In this document: in pieces, positions 11,530 through 15,121 of the stretch
How the letters are laid out: each line of letters starts with the position of its first letter
Numbering within the stretch: position 1 is the first letter of the stretch
The notes under the pieces: generated by a model
Database searches by the model: none
Told to the model about the DNA's origin: nothing
Seen by the model: only the letters and a program-made list of their open reading frames with translations
Translations under genes and position numbers: made by a program
Assembly: GCA_905202255.1 (NCBI GenBank)
Contig: CAJKRH010000037.1
Span: 1-15,121 of the forward strand
Origin: an uncultured Ruminococcus sp.
GTDB lineage: Bacteria > Bacillota > Clostridia > Oscillospirales > CAG-272
Length of the DNA: 15,121 nucleotides
Direction of reading: 5' to 3'

Positions 11530-12303
11530 ATGGCAAAAGAGAAAATTATATATTACAGCCGTGATGACGAGGAATTTTCGGGCATTACAAAAAAGACGAT
11601 AGCTATAGACAAGCGCTTCAAATTTCTGCACAAAAATATCTTCTGGCGCATTGCCGCTTTCATCGTATATCGCATCATCATGACGCCTTTTGCTTTCATC
11701 TACTGCAAACTGAAATTTTCACTGAAAACAGTCGGCAGAGAGAAGCTTCGCAAATTCAAATCGGGCTGCATGATGTATTCCAATCACACATTGATGGCAG
11801 GCGACGCTTTTATCCCGAATATAACGACCTTTCCGAAGAAAAACTATGTGATAGTCAATGCCGACAATGTTTCGACACCCGGCACGAAAAATTTCATCAT
11901 GATGTGCGGTGCCATTCCGATACCTACGGATTTTCAGGCATATCGTGCTTTTATGAATGCCGTTGAAAAGCGTCTGCTCGAGCACGCCTGCGTGACGGTT
12001 TATCCCGAGGCACATATATGGCCATACTATACCGGTATCCGTAAATTTTCCGATTCCGCCTTCCGCTATCCCGTGAAATACGATGTGCCGATATTCGTTT
12101 CCACGACGACTTTTCAGAAGAAAAAGCACGGCACGACACCGCGCGTTACCGTTTATATAGACGGACCCTTCTATGCCGAGGGCGACGATGCGAGAGCAAA
12201 GGCAAAGTATCTTCGCGACAAGGCTTATGAAACGCTTTGCCTGCGCTCGGAAAAAAGCACATATTCGCCTATAGCATATATCAAAAAGGAGGAATATAAA
12301 TGA
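11530..12303 (+). CDS. PlsC-like (1-acylglycerol-3-phosphate type) acyltransferase, first copy
   Basis: The product is 257 aa, with ATG after AAAGGAG (11515-11521). A hydrophobic stretch at about 38-65 would dock it at the inner face of the membrane. The PlsC-type block I is SNHTLMAGD (84-92), with His86 as catalytic base. The acidic partner Asp92 is six positions on, giving H-x5-D instead of the usual H-x4-D. TVYPEA (156-161) stands in for the substrate-binding EGTR block, and VPIFVSTT (186-193) for the fourth block. Such enzymes move an acyl chain from acyl-ACP or acyl-CoA to a lipid or sugar hydroxyl. The glycosyltransferase neighbour suggests the acceptor may be a glycolipid rather than lysophosphatidate. 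It overlaps the next gene by ATGA. Confidence 0.85.
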   Translation: MAKEKIIYYSRDDEEFSGITKKTIAIDKRFKFLHKNIFWRIAAFIVYRIIMTPFAFIYCKLKFSLKTVGREKLRKFKSGCMMYSNHTLMAGDAFIPNITTFPKKNYVIVNADNVSTPGTKNFIMMCGAIPIPTDFQAYRAFMNAVEKRLLEHACVTVYPEAHIWPYYTGIRKFSDSAFRYPVKYDVPIFVSTTTFQKKKHGTTPRVTVYIDGPFYAEGDDARAKAKYLRDKAYETLCLRSEKSTYSPIAYIKKEEYK

Positions 12304-14087
12304 TAAACCTACTCTATGCCGGAAATTCGGGCGTTTTTGACGGGCTTATCATAGGCGCACTGTCTTATATAAAGCACAATAAGAACGCTGCAAATGTCTA
12401 TATCCTGACTATGGATTATACGGAGAAAAATCCGCGTTTTACACCGATAACGGAAGCCGACCGCGTTTTTCTCGAAGCGATATATCGAAAGGCAAATGAC
12501 GAAAGCCGTGTTTTTCTCATAGACGCCGGAGATTATTATAAAAAAGAAATGTCCGATTCGCCCAACGGCGAGACGGGATATACACCATATACATTTCTGC
12601 GGCTTTTTGCCGATATTATCCCCGGGATTCCCGAAAAGATACTCTATCTCGATACTGATACACTGATAGCGGACGACCTCTCGGAGCTTTACTCTGCGGA
12701 TATCTCGGAATACGAGCTTGCCGCGGCGCTTGATTATTACGGGCATCATTTTCTCGGGCATAATTATTTTAATGCGGGTGTGCTTTTGCTGAATATGAAA
12801 AGCATCAGAGAAAGCGGACTTTTCCGCCGTGCTGTTGCCGCATGTGCGAAGAAAAAGATATTCCTGCCCGACCAGACCGCGCTGAACAGGCTCGTGAAAA
12901 AGAAATTGCTTCTTCCCGCGAAATATAATGAGCAGAAGCATTTTCGCGATGACACAGTGATACAGCATTTTTCAAAAACGATACTCTGGCTTCCTTATTT
13001 CCATACGAGAAATATCAAGCCTTGGCAAACCGAGGCGGTGCAGACCGTTCTCACAAAAAAATACGATGATATTCTGGAGGAATACAAGAAAATGAAACTT
13101 ATTTATGAAAAGGAACTTCACCGCGGCGAGATACCGATATTTTTCGCCTGTGATGACAACTATCTGCCGTATCTCGCAGTAGCACTGAAATCACTGATAC
13201 TTCATGCCGACAATGAGAGAAAATATCATATTTACATTCTCTGCGACAGCGTGAATGCTGAAATGGCGGCTAAAATAACAGCAATGGCAACTGAAAATGT
13301 TAAAGCCGAATTTGTTTCCGTGACAGAAAAGATGGCTTCCATCCTCGGCAAGATGCGCCTTCGTGATTATTATACTCCTTCGATATATTACCGCATTTTC
13401 ATCGCGAAAATGTTCCCCGAATTTGACAAGGCGATATATATAGATGCCGATATCGTTCTCAATGATGATATTGCAAAGCTTTTTGATACAGAGCTCGGAG
13501 GCAATCTGCTCGGCGTCGTTCCGGATGCGATTATAGCAAGCACACAGCTTTTCCGTGACTATGCGGAGCTGGGACTCGGCATAAGATACGACAGATATTT
13601 CAATTCCGGTGTGCTGCTCATGAATTTGCACGGCATGCGTGAATATGATGTCGAGGGCAGATTCCTTTATCTTCTGAACAGATATCATTTCAACACAGTC
13701 TGCCCCGATCAGGACTATCTGAATGTCATCTGCCGCGATAAGGTGCTCTATCTTGATGAGGGCTGGGATAAAATGTCGCTGAATGAAAATTATCCGGGTG
13801 TGCCGAGTCTGATTCATTATAATATGTTTAACAAGCCGTGGTATTATGACAATGTTCCCTATGACGCATATTTCTGGAAATATTGTGAGGGAACGCCCTT
13901 TGAAGCTGAAATAAAGGCAGGCAAGGCGGCATACGGAGAAGAAAAAATGGCGATAGACAAAGCCGGCGGAGAAAATCTCTGCGCTCAGGTGACTGTGATA
14001 ATCAACGACGAAAATAATTTCAGAAGGGTGCTTTGCGAAGATGAAGACGGAGAAGAAGAGGGAGCAGGAGAACTCGTCGCTTGCTGA
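12300..14087 (+). CDS. Tandem two-domain GT8-family glycosyltransferase
   Basis: The product is 595 aa, with ATG overlapping the upstream TGA and AAAAGGAGG just before it. Domain 1 (about 1-245) starts NLLYAGN and carries YLDTDTL (116-122, DxD at 118-120), NYFNAGVLLLNM (155-166), PDQTALN (190-196) and QHF (222-224). Domain 2 (about 278-530) carries FFACDDNYLPYLAV (281-294), YIDADIV (380-386, DxD at 382-384), YFNSGVLLMNL (433-443), PDQDYLN (469-475) and HYNMFNKPW (506-514). Each domain has the metal-binding DxD and a late His, so both should be active retaining transferases like LgtC, using a UDP-sugar. There are no membrane segments. The tail after about 540 is Glu/Asp-rich and unconserved, and overlaps the next gene. 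Sugar and acceptor are unknown. Confidence 0.92.
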   Translation: MINLLYAGNSGVFDGLIIGALSYIKHNKNAANVYILTMDYTEKNPRFTPITEADRVFLEAIYRKANDESRVFLIDAGDYYKKEMSDSPNGETGYTPYTFLRLFADIIPGIPEKILYLDTDTLIADDLSELYSADISEYELAAALDYYGHHFLGHNYFNAGVLLLNMKSIRESGLFRRAVAACAKKKIFLPDQTALNRLVKKKLLLPAKYNEQKHFRDDTVIQHFSKTILWLPYFHTRNIKPWQTEAVQTVLTKKYDDILEEYKKMKLIYEKELHRGEIPIFFACDDNYLPYLAVALKSLILHADNERKYHIYILCDSVNAEMAAKITAMATENVKAEFVSVTEKMASILGKMRLRDYYTPSIYYRIFIAKMFPEFDKAIYIDADIVLNDDIAKLFDTELGGNLLGVVPDAIIASTQLFRDYAELGLGIRYDRYFNSGVLLMNLHGMREYDVEGRFLYLLNRYHFNTVCPDQDYLNVICRDKVLYLDEGWDKMSLNENYPGVPSLIHYNMFNKPWYYDNVPYDAYFWKYCEGTPFEAEIKAGKAAYGEEKMAIDKAGGENLCAQVTVIINDENNFRRVLCEDEDGEEEGAGELVAC

Positions 14088-14904
14088 GGCAAGAGAGGCG
14101 CGCCTTGCCGTTCTCGAAAAAATAGCGGAATATGAAGCAGAGGGCGGCGAGAAATTTTTCTGCGATGTGGAAAACGACCCGCCTGTGCAGGTGATAATGC
14201 CCGATGAGGTGGATTATCTGCATGAAAAGACAGGGACAAAAATTAAAGTATTTTTCGCGCGGATAATGGAGGTTGTTGCCTCGTTTTTCGTAAGGAAAAT
14301 ATTCAGAATCAAGGTTGAAGGCGAAGAAAATCTGCGCGGGCTTCGCGGAGGCGCGATGTTCACGAGCAATCACTTCGCGCAGACGGAAAATGTTGCAGTT
14401 CGTACAGCCGCAAAGAAAGTGCGCGGCAGGCATCGCTTCTATAAGCTTGTGCGCGAGGGCAATTTCCGCATGAAAGGGATCATCGGTTATCTCCTGAAAT
14501 ATGCGGATACGCTTCCTGTGAGCAGCAATATGCACACGATGAACAAGCTCGGCACGGCGATAGAAAAGCTGCTGAAAGATGATGCTTTCATACTCATTTA
14601 TCCCGAGCAGGCGATGTGGTGGAACTACAAAAAGCCACGCCCATACAGGATAGGCGCATATCATTATGCGGCGAAAAACGGCGTACCTGTTGTTCCTTGC
14701 TTTGTCACGCTCACGGACAGCGGCAAGAAAAGCAAGCTCGGCTTTACGGAATATTACTATACTATCCATGTAATGCCGCCGCTCTATCCCGATCCTGCGC
14801 TCTCTGTGCGTGTCAACGCGGAGAATATGCGCACGCGCAATTTTGAGCTGTGCAAGAGCAAGTATGAAGAGATCTACGGCATACCGCTCTCGTATGAGAA
14901 TTAA
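14041..14904 (+). CDS. PlsC-like acyltransferase, second copy
   Basis: The product is 287 aa, with ATG ten bases after GAAGGGTG (14023-14030), inside the upstream gene. The overlap is 47 bp in a different frame, so translation is probably coupled. A charged N-terminal extension (1-65) and a hydrophobic patch (about 68-90) precede the PlsC domain: TSNHFAQTE (108-116) with His111 and Glu116 in place of the usual Asp, LIYPEQAMWW (185-194) and VPVVPCFVTL (215-224). The YPE block resembles that of the first acyltransferase in the operon (YPEA), but overall similarity is low, so it is not a recent duplicate. It probably acylates a second position or a later intermediate. A later start cannot be excluded, since the first 60 residues are not needed for the domain. 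Confidence 0.82.
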   Translation: MKTEKKREQENSSLAEAREARLAVLEKIAEYEAEGGEKFFCDVENDPPVQVIMPDEVDYLHEKTGTKIKVFFARIMEVVASFFVRKIFRIKVEGEENLRGLRGGAMFTSNHFAQTENVAVRTAAKKVRGRHRFYKLVREGNFRMKGIIGYLLKYADTLPVSSNMHTMNKLGTAIEKLLKDDAFILIYPEQAMWWNYKKPRPYRIGAYHYAAKNGVPVVPCFVTLTDSGKKSKLGFTEYYYTIHVMPPLYPDPALSVRVNAENMRTRNFELCKSKYEEIYGIPLSYEN

Positions 14905-14913
14905 GATGAAAAG

Positions 14914-14950
14914 AAAATCGGCTTCGGAAACGAAGCCGATTTTTGATTTT
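14914..14950 (+). terminator. Rho-independent terminator of the acyltransferase/GT8 operon
   Basis: A perfect 13-bp stem, AAAATCGGCTTCG (14914-14926) with CGAAGCCGATTTT (14931-14943), closes a GAAA tetraloop and is followed by GATTTT. It begins ten bases after the stop codon. Confidence 0.96.
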
Positions 14951-15000
14951 GTGGATGTGTGCATTGCTTAATTCCATCGGCGACCCGCAAGAAACTTGAA

Positions 15001-15121
15001 GATACTTTCTTTACAGTGTTCTTTTCGCTTGTCCGAAAAGAACGAAAAGGACAAAAAGAGGAAGGAATTGACTCCCGTCTCGGCGACGCCGACACACATG
15101 CTTCGCATATGTGTCAATCCC
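15001..15121 (+). repeat. Interspersed hairpin-rich repeat, copy B (cut by the window end)
   Basis: This is the same orientation as copy A at 11195-11315 and aligns without gaps over 121 bp. The hairpin GTTCTTTTCG (15018-15027) / CGAAAAGAAC (15034-15043) is identical, and the stem TCGGC-GAC-GCCGA (15079-15091) is perfect here. The 50 bases before it (14951-15000) show no gene. The element probably continues past 15121. Confidence 0.85.

Noticed and set aside
14020..14964. 314-codon open frame on the minus strand opposite the second acyltransferase
   Set aside because: It is antisense to a gene with clear PlsC motifs, runs across the operon terminator, and its protein has no recognisable domain. 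It is a shadow of codon bias.

Overview
The window looks like the chromosome of a Gram-positive, endospore-lineage member of the Bacillota, probably class Clostridia. Support comes from the cotJA-cotJB-cotJC cluster, strong GGAGG-type ribosome binding sites, TTGACA/TATAAT-type promoters with 17-bp spacers, T-tailed hairpin terminators and tRNA genes with encoded CCA. Species cannot be named from this evidence. I see no phage, transposase, CRISPR array or rRNA.

Layout. (1) 20-805, minus strand: four tRNA genes (Arg-ACG, Val-CAC, Val-GAC, Ala-GGC) read from a consensus promoter at 777-805 to a terminator at 20-49, with purine-rich octamer repeats and hairpins in the spacers. (2) 898-5083, plus strand: a four-gene run encoding a membrane-anchored ComEC-like metallo-beta-lactamase-fold hydrolase, an SGNH-like protein, a membrane protein with seven exact 38-residue RCC1-like repeats, and a ribokinase-family sugar kinase, closed by a terminator. 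(3) 5086-6803, minus strand: an unusually long ECF sigma factor (552 aa from the preferred GTG start) with a winged-helix segment and a large unassigned C-terminal part, behind an ECF-type promoter that suggests autoregulation. (4) 6852-7395, minus strand: a VanZ-like membrane protein. (5) 7411-8675, plus strand: the cotJABC spore-coat/manganese-catalase-family cluster, whose best visible promoter is a textbook vegetative one. (6) 8709-10913, minus strand: a 734-aa fusion of a GT4 glycosyltransferase with a CsaB-type polysaccharide pyruvyl transferase. (7) 10914-11529: a gene-free 616-bp stretch with an operator-like inverted repeat, a hairpin-rich interspersed repeat, a cluster of TAGAG palindromes and a consensus promoter. 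(8) 11530-14904, plus strand: a three-gene operon, PlsC-like acyltransferase / tandem-domain GT8 glycosyltransferase / PlsC-like acyltransferase, followed by a terminator and a second copy of the interspersed repeat.

How the genes may work together. The three-gene operon has the composition expected of a glycolipid pathway: two lipid acyltransferases and two glycosyl-transfer domains. It sits between 121-bp direct repeats, and a divergent surface-glycan enzyme (GT4-CsaB) lies next to it, so this end of the window reads as cell-envelope glycoconjugate synthesis. This operon and the one-protein ECF regulator are the most interesting leads. Their functions are inferred from family motifs only; no substrate can be read from the sequence.
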